In this document: one piece after another, positions 37,873 through 46,385 of the stretch
Numbering within the stretch: the stretch's first letter is position 1
Layout of the letters: each line of letters begins with the position of its first letter
Origin: CAZNMF01 sp035547155
GTDB taxonomy: Bacteria; Acidobacteriota; Vicinamibacteria; Vicinamibacterales; SCN-69-37
Direction of reading: 5' to 3'
DNA length: 64,000 bases
NCBI GenBank assembly: GCA_035547155.1
Contig: DASZVJ010000034.1
Location: forward strand, 8,035-72,034
The notes under the pieces: generated by a model
Database searches by the model: none
Seen by the model: only the letters and a program-made list of their open reading frames with translations
What the model was told of the DNA's origin: nothing
Translations under genes and position numbers: made by a program

Positions 37873-38250
37873 ATGAGCGATGGAATTGACGACGTCCGTC
37901 GAGCGATCGATGCGCTGAACGCCGCGTGGCGCGAGCGGCGCTTCGCAGATCTGGCCGCGTGTCTCGACGAGCACGTCGTCATGCGCGGGCCCGGCCTGGT
38001 CGAGCTCGCTCGCGGGCGCGACGCGCTCGTCACGAGCTACGCGGACTTCATGGCGAAGTCGGACATCACGGAGTACGTCGAGTCAGGGCACGCCATCGAT
38101 CGATGGGGCGGCACGGCGATCGCGCGTTTCGACTGGTCGATGACGTGGATCCAGAACGGCAAAGAGGATCGCGCGTCGGGCCAGGATCTGTTCGTGTTTC
38201 AACAACGCGGCGCGGACTGGATCGCGGTCGAGCGCATCATGCTCTATTGA
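37873..38250 (+). CDS. NTF2-like (SnoaL/DUF4440) protein
   Basis: 125 residues forming one NTF2-like cone. The start IDDVRRAIDALNAAWRERRFADLAACLDEHVVMRGPG and end DLFVFQQRGADWIAVERIMLY match the DUF4440/SnoaL-like family. There is no signal peptide. Members range from ketosteroid-isomerase-like enzymes to binding proteins, so no reaction is assigned. It starts 35 bases after the DUF2249 gene and may share its transcript. Confidence 0.8.
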   Translation: MSDGIDDVRRAIDALNAAWRERRFADLAACLDEHVVMRGPGLVELARGRDALVTSYADFMAKSDITEYVESGHAIDRWGGTAIARFDWSMTWIQNGKEDRASGQDLFVFQQRGADWIAVERIMLY

Positions 38251-38272
38251 GCGCATGAGTCGCAGCGGTCCG

Positions 38273-39298
38273 TCATCCCCACGGCGCCGCGTACGTCTCG
38301 TCCCGCAGGATCGCGCGAATCGCTTTCGAAATGACGCCCAGCTTCAAGTTCTTGTTATTGTCCACGAGGATGACGGTCACGCCCTTCTCCAGGTCGATCG
38401 TCATCAGCGCCTCGAAGTTGCGTGACTGGCCGTCGTGCTCGCGGAACGTCAGCGTGTCGCCATTCCACACCGTCTCGCCCAGACCGCCGTTGCGCGGGTT
38501 GAAGCTGTGACCGAGGGTTGCAATGGATCGCTGGCTGATGATGGTGCCCGCGTGGAGGCACTGCGTCCAGTTGTACAAATCGCGCGCGGTCACATAGACG
38601 ACGCCCGTGATCGGCACGTCGGTTGGATCCTGCCCGAACCCGTTGTTGAACGACTTGGCGATGAACGGCGCGTCTGAGGCGGGGTTCAGCGTCGACGAGG
38701 TCATGCCGCACGGCGGAAAGATGCGGCGTTCGACGAAGGTATTGAACGGCGCACCCGTGAGCCGCTCGACGATGAACTGCCGCAGCGAGACATTGTTGTT
38801 CGTGTAGCTGAACGTCGTGCCGGGATCGGATTCGAGCGTCGTGATTTTCAGCAGGTCCGCGTAGACGTCGCGATCGTTCTTGATCGTGTTCCAGTTGATC
38901 TCGGGAATGCCCGACGTGTAATCCAGCAGCTGCCGGATCGACACACGCGCCGCCCATGGCGGCAACTCGGGCAAGTACTTGGACACCGCGTCGTCGATCG
39001 CGAGCCGGCCCTGCTCAGCCAGCATCATGATCGAGACGGCGCTGAACTCCTTGGTAATCGATCCGATGTTGAATCGGTGCTGCAGCGTCAGCGGTGTCTG
39101 CAGCGCGGCATCCGCGTAGCCGATCGCCTGCTCGTAGACGATCGTCCCCTTGCGCGCGACGAGCACGTTGCCGTTGAAGATGCCGCGCGCGTGGGACTGG
39201 CGCATCAGCCGATCGATGCGATCCGCCGGGGATTGTCTCGCCGCGGAAACGGATATCGACAGCGCGCCAGCGACCACACACAGGCACATCGTCCTCAT
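38273..39298 (-). CDS. Exported serine hydrolase (beta-lactamase class C / PBP4* family)
   Basis: 341 residues with a signal peptide (MCLCVVAGALSISVSAARQS). Catalytic motifs are complete: S80-I-T-K83 in NIGSITKEF, Y165-T-N167 in FSYTNNN, and HDG in REHDGQSRNFEA in place of the KTG triad. It is periplasmic. Most such family members are esterases or D-peptide hydrolases rather than true beta-lactamases. It converges on the NTF2-like gene. Confidence 0.85.
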   Translation of the reverse strand: MRTMCLCVVAGALSISVSAARQSPADRIDRLMRQSHARGIFNGNVLVARKGTIVYEQAIGYADAALQTPLTLQHRFNIGSITKEFSAVSIMMLAEQGRLAIDDAVSKYLPELPPWAARVSIRQLLDYTSGIPEINWNTIKNDRDVYADLLKITTLESDPGTTFSYTNNNVSLRQFIVERLTGAPFNTFVERRIFPPCGMTSSTLNPASDAPFIAKSFNNGFGQDPTDVPITGVVYVTARDLYNWTQCLHAGTIISQRSIATLGHSFNPRNGGLGETVWNGDTLTFREHDGQSRNFEALMTIDLEKGVTVILVDNNKNLKLGVISKAIRAILRDETYAAPWG

Positions 39299-39367
39299 GC
39301 GGCGTTGGACGAGAAGTGAGGCGCGGGCGTTGCCGTCGGACCTGATGGTGCGTGCGACAATGGTCCG

Positions 39368-39721
39368 ATGGCGCCTGTACTACTGATTGGACTCGACCCG
39401 CATACGATCCCTGGCTTTGATCCCGCACCGGTCGAGCTGGCGATCGCGATCGGACAGAAGCGGTTCGACGAAGCGGGCATCGACGTGGACACGTGCCTTG
39501 TCGCGATCGACGACCAGGCGCGTGCGACCATCGCCAACGCGCTGCAAGCCAAGCCCTACGGCGTCGTCGTCATCGGCGGCGGAATCCGAAAGCCGGACGA
39601 GGTCGTCGCACTCTTCGAGGACGTCATCGACCTCATTCGTCGTCACGCGCCGCAGGCCGCGATCGCGTTCAACACGAATCCGGTCACGAGCCTCGACGCG
39701 GTACAGCGGCGATCCTCCTGA
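39368..39721 (+). CDS. Conserved hypothetical protein
   Basis: 117 residues, alpha/beta, cytosolic. It opens with VLLIGLDPHTIPGFDP and carries ARATIANALQAKPYGVVVIGGGIRKPDEVVALFEDVIDLI, ending AAIAFNTNPVTSLDAVQR. I have seen similar short proteins in proteobacteria, all uncharacterised. The layout is like half a Rossmann fold or a receiver lacking its phosphoacceptor. It stands alone between divergent and convergent neighbours. Confidence 0.65.
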   Translation: MAPVLLIGLDPHTIPGFDPAPVELAIAIGQKRFDEAGIDVDTCLVAIDDQARATIANALQAKPYGVVVIGGGIRKPDEVVALFEDVIDLIRRHAPQAAIAFNTNPVTSLDAVQRRSS

Positions 39722-39799
39722 CGTTCGGTCCGCGCGTGCGAGCTCCGTCGGCTCCGGCCGATCGGGGACGGCGCGCAATCGCCTCGTTGATTGGTGCGC

Positions 39800-42466
39800 C
39801 TATTCGCTCCTGAGCGACACGATCGGGTCGACGTTCGATGCCCGCCTGGCGGGCAGATAGCTCGCGAAAAGGCCGACGACGATCATCCACGCCACGGCGG
39901 CGACGAATGTCAGGAGATCGATCGGCGCCACGCCGAACAACAGGCGTCCTAACGCCGGCGCGGCGCCGAGCGCCACGATCGTGCCCGCCAGCACGCCCGC
40001 GCCGACGATCTGTGCGCCCTGGCGCACGACCATCCGCCGCACGGTTCGCGGCTGGGCGCCGAGCGCCAGCCGCACGCCGATCTCGCGCGTGCGCTGCGCG
40101 ACGATGTAGGAAAGGGCACCGTAGAGACCAACCGCGGCCAGCACGATGGCGAGCCCTGAAACGAGTCCAAGCGTGAGCATCGTGAACGACAAGTCGCGCA
40201 TCTGCCGCTCCGCGAGAAACTGCATCGTGTAAGCGCGGTAGACGGGCGCTTCAGGCGCGACCTGCCGTACGAGCGCCTGCACGTCGGCGCCGATGCTCTC
40301 GGCGCGCGTGGTTCTGATCACGTACCCGGGCGACGTCACCATCCACTCTCGCGGATCGTGGCCGGTCAGCGGATAGTAGACGAGCGGCTGCGCCGGCCGG
40401 CGCCAGTTCTCCTGGATCACGTCGTCGACGACGCCAACGACGGTCTCCCATGTCGGCGCGCGATCGCTCGTCAGCCGGCGTCCGATGGGATCGGCATTCG
40501 GCCACAGCAGCTTTGCGGCGCTCCGGCTGATGATGACGTTGCCGCGCATGCCGAGCGCATCGTCGCGGGTGAAGCCACGGCCCGCGAGCACCTTGATGCC
40601 CATCGTCTCGTAGTAGTCAGGTCCAGCGATGGTGAACGCCAACCGCACGGCGCCGTCCTCGGGCGCGCCATCGACCATGAATCGCGCCGACTCCGTGCCT
40701 TCGTCGAGCGGCATGTTGTCGACGATGCCGACGGATTGGACGCCGGGTAACGCCCGCAGACGATCCATGAAATCCAGGTGAAACTGCGCCCACGACGGGC
40801 CGTCGGTCAGACGCGGCTGCTTGGGCGCGAACTGGAACGTGAACAGGTCCTTCGTGCTGTAGCCGGGGGAGACATGGCTGAGCCTCGCGTAGCTGCGCAG
40901 AAGAAGACCCGCGCCGACGAGGAGCACCAGCGCCAGAGCCGTCTGGCCCGCCAGCAGCGCGTCACGTTCCCAGCGACGACGTCCGGTGACGCTGCGCGTC
41001 GACGCGCGCATGTCGAGCGCGCGCACGCTCGACGATCGCAGGGCGGGCACCACGCCGCAGACCAGACCGCTGCCCAGTGCGAGCACGAACGTAAAGGCGA
41101 TCGTCGTGAAGCCGATCGCCGCAGCGGCCAGGCGAGGGACGTTGACGGGGGCCAGGGCCACGAACACGGGCAGCGCGACGCGCGCGCACACGACGGCCAG
41201 CACCGCCGCGGCGAACGCGACGACGATCACCTCGGTCATCTGCGAGCGGATGATTTGACTGCGCTGCGCGCCGATCGCCTGCCGGATGGCCACTTCGTGC
41301 CTCCGGTTCTCGGCGCGGACTCCGAATAGATTGGTGACGTTCGCGCAGGCGATGACGAGCACGATGAGCGCCGCGGCAAACAGTACCGCCAGCGGCCGCG
41401 TGACCGATCCCAGCATCTCGGTGCGCAGCGGGCGCGCCACTACCTGCAGACGCGGAAGCAGGCGCGCGTAGGCGGCGTTGTTCCCGTAGCGATCGGGGAG
41501 CTGACGCAGCAGGCCGGTCAGTTCCCGCGCGACGTCGTCTGGACTTGCGCCGGGGTGCACGCGGGCGATCGCTCCGCCGCCGGGCTGACCGAGACGGTCA
41601 GCCGAGGGGCGGACGTCGAAGGGCGTCCACGCCGCGATGTTGTCGCTCGGAAAGCCGAACTCCGGTCCCATCACGCCGATGATGGCGCGCGGCTCGCCAT
41701 CGACGATGAAGGTCTTGCCGATGACGTTCGGATCGCGACCGAGCCAGTCCCGCCAGATCTGATACGACAGCAGCGCGACGCGTCCGTGATCGTCGGGTCC
41801 CGGCAGACGTCCAAGCACGGGTCGCGCCCCGAGCGTGGCGAACAGGTTGTACGTTACATCGGCGAGCCGCGGCCGTTCGACGCGGTCGCCGATGCGCAGC
41901 GTGCCCGTCCCGGCGGAATAGAGCGCGAAGTCCTCGACGAGGTGCGAGCGCTCGCGCACTTGCGGAAAGCTCTCGTCGAACAGTCCGAACTCGCCGGGAA
42001 TCTCCGAGCCCGGCGCCGTGGCCGCGACGAACATCAGCCGGTCGGCGTTGGCGAACGGCAAGGGTCTGAGGAGCACAGCGTCCGCGACGGCGAAGATCGC
42101 GGCGTTTGCGCCGATGGCCAGTGCAAGCGTGACGGCCGTGACGGCGGCGAATCCCGGAGTCCGCGCCAGCGAGCGGGCGGCGAATCTCAAATCCCTGAGC
42201 CAGTGCTCGAACGTCCGCATGCGATGACCTTTCGTCTTGTTCGACAGATCCGACGGATCCACGTTCCATGTCGGGCGGACCCACTCGGCGCACGCGGCGC
42301 CGGCAAGGTTCATCACCGTGTAGAGCGTGCACCGCCAGGCCGCGAGGCGCCCGCGCGACCGCGCCCGATCGATTTCCTCGCCGGCCATGGCGCGCATGGA
42401 CGATCCGAACTCACGCCGGAATGCCGGCGGGAACAGAGCGACCGCGAGCCGGATGATTCGGGACAT
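39800..42466 (-). CDS. ADOP-family orphan ABC permease
   Basis: 888 residues. The N-terminal extension has the LFPPAFRREFGSSMRAM segment seen in one branch of PadR-linked permeases, then about 40 residues including a short hydrophobic stretch. The core follows: LRDLRFAARSLARTPGFAAVTAVTLALAIGANAAIFAVAD, a MacB-like periplasmic domain, an FtsX block (IACANVTNLFGVRAENRRHEVAIRQ) and the second copy (TREIGVRLALGAQPRTVRRM), ending RRASNVDPIVSLRSE. The ATG lies five bases after the PadR stop. No ATPase is adjacent. Confidence 0.88.
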   Translation of the reverse strand: MSRIIRLAVALFPPAFRREFGSSMRAMAGEEIDRARSRGRLAAWRCTLYTVMNLAGAACAEWVRPTWNVDPSDLSNKTKGHRMRTFEHWLRDLRFAARSLARTPGFAAVTAVTLALAIGANAAIFAVADAVLLRPLPFANADRLMFVAATAPGSEIPGEFGLFDESFPQVRERSHLVEDFALYSAGTGTLRIGDRVERPRLADVTYNLFATLGARPVLGRLPGPDDHGRVALLSYQIWRDWLGRDPNVIGKTFIVDGEPRAIIGVMGPEFGFPSDNIAAWTPFDVRPSADRLGQPGGGAIARVHPGASPDDVARELTGLLRQLPDRYGNNAAYARLLPRLQVVARPLRTEMLGSVTRPLAVLFAAALIVLVIACANVTNLFGVRAENRRHEVAIRQAIGAQRSQIIRSQMTEVIVVAFAAAVLAVVCARVALPVFVALAPVNVPRLAAAAIGFTTIAFTFVLALGSGLVCGVVPALRSSSVRALDMRASTRSVTGRRRWERDALLAGQTALALVLLVGAGLLLRSYARLSHVSPGYSTKDLFTFQFAPKQPRLTDGPSWAQFHLDFMDRLRALPGVQSVGIVDNMPLDEGTESARFMVDGAPEDGAVRLAFTIAGPDYYETMGIKVLAGRGFTRDDALGMRGNVIISRSAAKLLWPNADPIGRRLTSDRAPTWETVVGVVDDVIQENWRRPAQPLVYYPLTGHDPREWMVTSPGYVIRTTRAESIGADVQALVRQVAPEAPVYRAYTMQFLAERQMRDLSFTMLTLGLVSGLAIVLAAVGLYGALSYIVAQRTREIGVRLALGAQPRTVRRMVVRQGAQIVGAGVLAGTIVALGAAPALGRLLFGVAPIDLLTFVAAVAWMIVVGLFASYLPARRASNVDPIVSLRSE

Positions 42467-42471
42467 GCCGC

Positions 42472-42792
42472 CTACCTCGCGGTTCCGAGTCGGCGTTGCG
42501 CGAGTGCCGCGGTGCTCTTGAGCCGCTTGGCCTCGGCGATCAACGCCGTGCGCCCGGCGGGCGTGAGGCCGTAGTAGCGCCGGGCCAGGCCCGGATGCGG
42601 ATCGATCGCACCTTCAGGTCGCGTCTCCCTGACCCACCCGAGCGTGATGAGACGCGCGATGACGCGGTAGAGCGTGCCGGCGCGGGGCGTCTGGGTTCCT
42701 CCGGAATCGGCCGCCACGGCCTCTTTGATCGCGTATCCGTAGAGCGCCCCGCTCGAGAGAGCGAGCAGCACGTGGTAATCGAGCGGGCTCAT
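42472..42792 (-). CDS. PadR-family regulator
   Basis: 106 residues from the ATG at 42792 with a GGGAG ribosome-binding site. The winged helix reads LDYHVLLALSSGALYGYAIKEAVAADSGG, then TLYRVIARLITLGWVRE and YYGLTPAGRTALIAEAKRLKSTAALAQRRLG. It belongs to a different PadR branch from the other four: it has AGTLYRVIARL in place of EGSLYPALQRM. It is followed by its permease with a five-base gap. Confidence 0.88.
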   Translation of the reverse strand: MSPLDYHVLLALSSGALYGYAIKEAVAADSGGTQTPRAGTLYRVIARLITLGWVRETRPEGAIDPHPGLARRYYGLTPAGRTALIAEAKRLKSTAALAQRRLGTAR

Positions 42793-42795
42793 GGC

Positions 42796-42839
42796 AATTA
42801 CTCCCGTAGCAATTATGCACAAAGAGTAATTATCCACAA
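42796..42839 (-). promoter_or_regulatory. padR promoter flanked by operator arms
   Basis: On the minus strand TTGTGG (42839-42834), a 16-base spacer and CATAAT (42817-42812) form a promoter. Perfect inverted arms GAGTAATT (42824-42831) and AATTACTC (42796-42803) flank the -10. The downstream arm also overlaps the ribosome-binding site, so bound PadR could block both transcription and translation initiation. Confidence 0.55.
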
Positions 42840-42893
42840 CACTCGTCGACGCCGCCCCGCACGGTGGGCTGTGCACGACGCGAACCGCTGGCG

Positions 42894-45605
42894 CTATTCC
42901 GCGCGCAGCGCGGCGGACGGGTCGATGCGTGTCGCACGGCGCGCGGGCAGCCACGCCGCCATCAGTCCCACCGCCAACAGCAGCAGCGTGACGATCGTGA
43001 ACGCGATGGGATCGGTCGGCGTCACGCCGAAGAGGAACGACTGCAGCACGCGCGTGACGATGAGGGCTCCGGCGAGGCCGACGATCACGCCGGCGGCGAC
43101 GATGCGGAGCGCGCGGGTGAGGACGAGACGGAGCACGTCGCGGCGCGTGGCGCCGAGCGCCATGCGCACGCCGATCTCGCGGCGGCGCTGCGTCACCGCG
43201 TAGGCCATCAATCCGTAGAGGCCGCACGTCGCGATGAGCATGGCGGCGATCGCGAACAGTCCCAGCAGCACCGTCCGGAAGCGCGGCGCCGCCACCGACG
43301 CGGCCACCGCTTCATCCATCGTCACGACGCCGGCGATCGGCAGATCGGGCGCAGCCTCGCGAATCTCCGTGCGGATGCCGTCGACCACGCTGGCGGGCGT
43401 GGACGTGCGCGCGACGAACGACACGAACCGCAGCAGGAACGGCGCGTCGCGCTCCTGCTGGAATGGCGCGTAGATCATCGGCTTCACGCCCCGATCGAGC
43501 CCCTGCTGATGGATGTCCGCGACCACGCCGACGACCGTCAGCCACTCACCGTCAGCGTGCATGATCCCCAAGCGCAGGCGCCGGCCGAGCGCCGCACGCG
43601 GATCACCGGGAAAGTATTCGCGCGCGACGCGCTCGCTGACGATCGCGACTTTCGGCGCGTCCGCCGTGTCGCGCGCGCTGAACTCGCGTCCAGCCAGCAG
43701 CGGAATCCCCATGGTCTTGAAATAGCCCGACTCGATCTTCGGCATGCCAGCCGCCAGCGTGGTCGGCGGCTGTCCTTCGACCTCGTACGCGCCTTGGATG
43801 AACATCATGCCGAACGGCGCCGAGTTGATCACGCTCGCGGACGTCACGCCGGGCAGATGGCGGACACGATCGAGCACGCCTCGCGCGAACGTCTGCATGC
43901 GCTCGGGTGTCTGAGCGAGGCGCTCGGGCAGCGTCACTCTGACGACCTGCAAGACGCCGTCGCTCCCGCTCGATTCGAAGCCGGGCGACACCGACGTGAG
44001 GCGCACGAAACTGTGGATCAGCAGGCCCGCGCCGATCAGGAGCACGAGCGTCATCGCGATCTGCGCGGCGACCAGCAGCGTTCGCAGCCGCTCGCCCTGC
44101 CGATCGCCGGTCGCGCGCGTCTCGCCGGCGTGCAGCGCGCGGGCTTCGCCGAATGCGACTCCGCTGACGCGCAGCGCCGGCATGAGGCCGATCAAGAGCG
44201 TGGAGAGGAGCGACAGGCCGAGGCAGAACGCCATCACGCGCGCGTCGATCACGATGCCGCCGACGCGCGGGAGCACGGCTGGCGGCACGAGCGGCAGCGT
44301 GACGTCGATCGCGATCCGCGCGAGCCACGCGCCGAGCGTCGCGCCCACGAGCGACAACACGATCGCTTCCGTCAGCAGCTGGCGCACGATCCGTCCTCGT
44401 CCCGCGCCAAGCGCCATGCGGATGGACAGCTCGCCGCGGCGCGCGGTGAGACGCGCCATCTGCAGGTTCGCGACGTTGACGCAGGCGATCAGGAGCACGA
44501 ACGACACGGCGCCGACGAGAACCAGCAGCAGCGTGCGCACCGACGCGGTGCCGGACTCCTGCAAGCCGGACGTGCGTGCGATCGTGCGCGCGTTGGCTTC
44601 GAACGCGCCAGCCTGCGCGAGCGCGCCGGCGGGGACGATCGGCGATCCGTTCAGCAGTGCCGTCAGCTCCGCTTCCGCGCGCTCCGGCGTCGCGCCCGGC
44701 GCCAGACGGCCCATCAGGACGAGAAACGCACTTTTGCCAGTGTCGCCGGGCCAGCGATCGGACAGAAAGAGATCCACCTCCGGCAATGCGCCGTTCCGAA
44801 TCGCCGGCCTGAATCTGAAGTCCTGCGGAAGCACGCCAACGACGATGTGCGGGACGTCGTCGATGGTGATGGCCTGTCCGACAATCGCCGGATCGGCCTT
44901 GAACGATGAACGCCACAAGCGATCGCTGATGATCGCGCTGCCGTCATCGCCCTGCGCGGCGGCCCCGGTGAGGAACGCGCGGCCGCGTGCAGGACTGACG
45001 CCGAGCGTGGCGAAGAAATTCGGGCTGACTTGCATCGCCGGGATCTGCAGCGGCTCGCCGCGTCCGGTGAGCTCCACGTCGATCGGGTTATAGGCCGCGA
45101 GGCTCTCGAACGTGGTGACGCGCGTGCGCAGCCCGTCGTACGACATGGGCGCCCAGGTGCCGAACACCTTGACCCCCTTCGCGGTCTGCTGCGCCGACGA
45201 GATCATGACGAGACGATCCGGATGCGCATACGGCAGCGGACGCCAGAGCACGCCGTAGGCGACGGAGAAGATCGCGGTGTTGAGCCCGATCCCGAGCGCA
45301 AGCGTGGCGAGCGCGGTGGCGGTGAACACCGGATCGCGCCGCATCAATCGCAGCGCGTGACGAATGTCCTGCGCGAAGGTTTCGATCGCCGGGAAGATCC
45401 AGGGCTCGCGCGACCGTTCGCGCAGCTGCAGCGGCGGCCCAATCCGCCGCCGTGCGGCCGCCCGCGCTTCGTCGCGGCTCAGACCGTCCGCGTCGGCGAG
45501 CGCGCGGGCCTTCATGTCCTCGTGAAAGCGCAGCTCGTCCTGCAGATCCCGATCGAGCTGCCTGCGCCGGAAGAGGAACAGCACACGTCGAAACAGAGAA
45601 CCCAC
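42894..45605 (-). CDS. ADOP-family orphan ABC permease
   Basis: 903 residues from a GTG 24 bases after the PadR stop. The N-terminal cytosolic extension (RRRQLDRDLQDELRFHEDMKARALADADGLSRDEARAAARRRIG) is the standard PadR-linked type. It is followed by FTATALATLALGIGLNTAIFSVAYGVL, a MacB-like periplasmic domain, an FtsX block (IACVNVANLQMARLTARRGELSIRMALGAGRGRI) and the second copy (RREIGVRMALGATRRDVLRL), ending ARRATRIDPSAALRAE. It forms a tandem with the PadR-permease pair that follows on the same strand. Confidence 0.9.
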   Translation of the reverse strand: MGSLFRRVLFLFRRRQLDRDLQDELRFHEDMKARALADADGLSRDEARAAARRRIGPPLQLRERSREPWIFPAIETFAQDIRHALRLMRRDPVFTATALATLALGIGLNTAIFSVAYGVLWRPLPYAHPDRLVMISSAQQTAKGVKVFGTWAPMSYDGLRTRVTTFESLAAYNPIDVELTGRGEPLQIPAMQVSPNFFATLGVSPARGRAFLTGAAAQGDDGSAIISDRLWRSSFKADPAIVGQAITIDDVPHIVVGVLPQDFRFRPAIRNGALPEVDLFLSDRWPGDTGKSAFLVLMGRLAPGATPERAEAELTALLNGSPIVPAGALAQAGAFEANARTIARTSGLQESGTASVRTLLLVLVGAVSFVLLIACVNVANLQMARLTARRGELSIRMALGAGRGRIVRQLLTEAIVLSLVGATLGAWLARIAIDVTLPLVPPAVLPRVGGIVIDARVMAFCLGLSLLSTLLIGLMPALRVSGVAFGEARALHAGETRATGDRQGERLRTLLVAAQIAMTLVLLIGAGLLIHSFVRLTSVSPGFESSGSDGVLQVVRVTLPERLAQTPERMQTFARGVLDRVRHLPGVTSASVINSAPFGMMFIQGAYEVEGQPPTTLAAGMPKIESGYFKTMGIPLLAGREFSARDTADAPKVAIVSERVAREYFPGDPRAALGRRLRLGIMHADGEWLTVVGVVADIHQQGLDRGVKPMIYAPFQQERDAPFLLRFVSFVARTSTPASVVDGIRTEIREAAPDLPIAGVVTMDEAVAASVAAPRFRTVLLGLFAIAAMLIATCGLYGLMAYAVTQRRREIGVRMALGATRRDVLRLVLTRALRIVAAGVIVGLAGALIVTRVLQSFLFGVTPTDPIAFTIVTLLLLAVGLMAAWLPARRATRIDPSAALRAE

Positions 45606-45629
45606 GGCACCCTCCTGCGAGTCAGGCCG

Positions 45630-45974
45630 CTACGTCGTCTTCATGACGCGCATGATCGCGCCGGAGATTTCGGAGAACCGCGATTCCTCGACGCCGAGCT
45701 GCTTCTTCCCCGCTGCCGTGAGCGTGTAGAAGCGCGCGCGCCGGTTGTTCACCGACGTCTTCCACTTGGCCAGCACCCAGCCCTTGATGAGCATTCGCTG
45801 CAGCGCCGGATAGAGCGACCCTTCTTCGACGGTCAGCACGTCCGCCGACAGCATCTGGATGTGCTGCGCGATGCCGTAGCCGTGCATCGACTCGATCGAC
45901 AGCGTCTTCAGGATCAACATCTCGAGCGTGCCGGGCAGGAGCTCGTTCTTGGTCTTCGTCTTGGCCTTTTTCAT
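45630..45974 (-). CDS. PadR-family regulator
   Basis: 114 residues from the ATG at 45974; two upstream in-frame Met codons lie in the promoter. A Lys-rich start (KKAKTKTKNELLPG) leads into GTLEMLILKTLS, MHGYGIAQHIQMLS, VEEGSLYPALQRMLIKGWV and NNRRARFYTLTAAGKK. It heads the module with the 903-residue permease. Confidence 0.9.
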   Translation of the reverse strand: MKKAKTKTKNELLPGTLEMLILKTLSIESMHGYGIAQHIQMLSADVLTVEEGSLYPALQRMLIKGWVLAKWKTSVNNRRARFYTLTAAGKKQLGVEESRFSEISGAIMRVMKTT

Positions 45975-45986
45975 AGATCGTCTTTG

Positions 45987-46022
45987 CATAGACAAACTAT
46001 GAGAGATGACGACGGCTGTCAA
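45987..46022 (-). promoter_or_regulatory. padR promoter with CATAG/CTATG operator
   Basis: On the minus strand TTGACA (46022-46017), 17 bases, then TAGTTT (45999-45994). The inverted repeat CATAG-N5-CTATG (45987-46001) covers the -10 and predicted start. Another CATAG occurs at 45972-45976, over the start codon. Confidence 0.5.
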
Positions 46023-46059
46023 GCGGTGGTGAGCGATGCCAGCGCGTGCTTTCGACGTT

Positions 46060-46203
46060 CTAGCTCGTCACCGCGCGTGCTGGCTCCGTCGTCACCGCGG
46101 ACGGAGCGTCGACGGACTCGGCCGTTTCCGCCTTCGCGCTGTTGGATGACGCCCGCGATGAGCGCTCCAGACGCCGCGCGATGTTCCACGCGGCCAGACG
46201 CAT
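46060..46203 (-). CDS. Possible small protein (47 aa)
   Basis: A short frame with AGGAG five bases before its ATG at 46203. It starts MRLAAWNIARRLERSS, a basic amphipathic helix, and continues Ser/Ala/Glu/Thr rich to PARAVTS. It lies in an otherwise empty 363-base gap between a padR promoter and the RCC1 gene. No family is recognised. The strong ribosome-binding site is the main support; the rest of the gap (46204-46385) shows nothing else apart from the RCC1 gene's own start region. Confidence 0.35.
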   Translation of the reverse strand: MRLAAWNIARRLERSSRASSNSAKAETAESVDAPSAVTTEPARAVTS

Positions 46204-46385
46204 CGGATCTCCTCGGGCGCCTGCGCGCGGCGGTTGTACGAGCGCGGTCGGGTCTCTGCGCGAGTGATGACGGCTGGCGCGCTCGAGGCGCGCCGGCCGG
46301 CCGCATGGAGCGAATTTTGTGAGCGACGCACGATCGCCGCCCGGTGCTAATCTGCCGCGGGCTCAAGTCCCGGATGGTGAGGTCC

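Noticed and set aside
42864..44909. Long plus-strand frame (681 codons) opposite the 903-residue permease
   Set aside because: Arg/His/Gln-rich shadow of a clear ADOP permease; low-complexity and without homology features.
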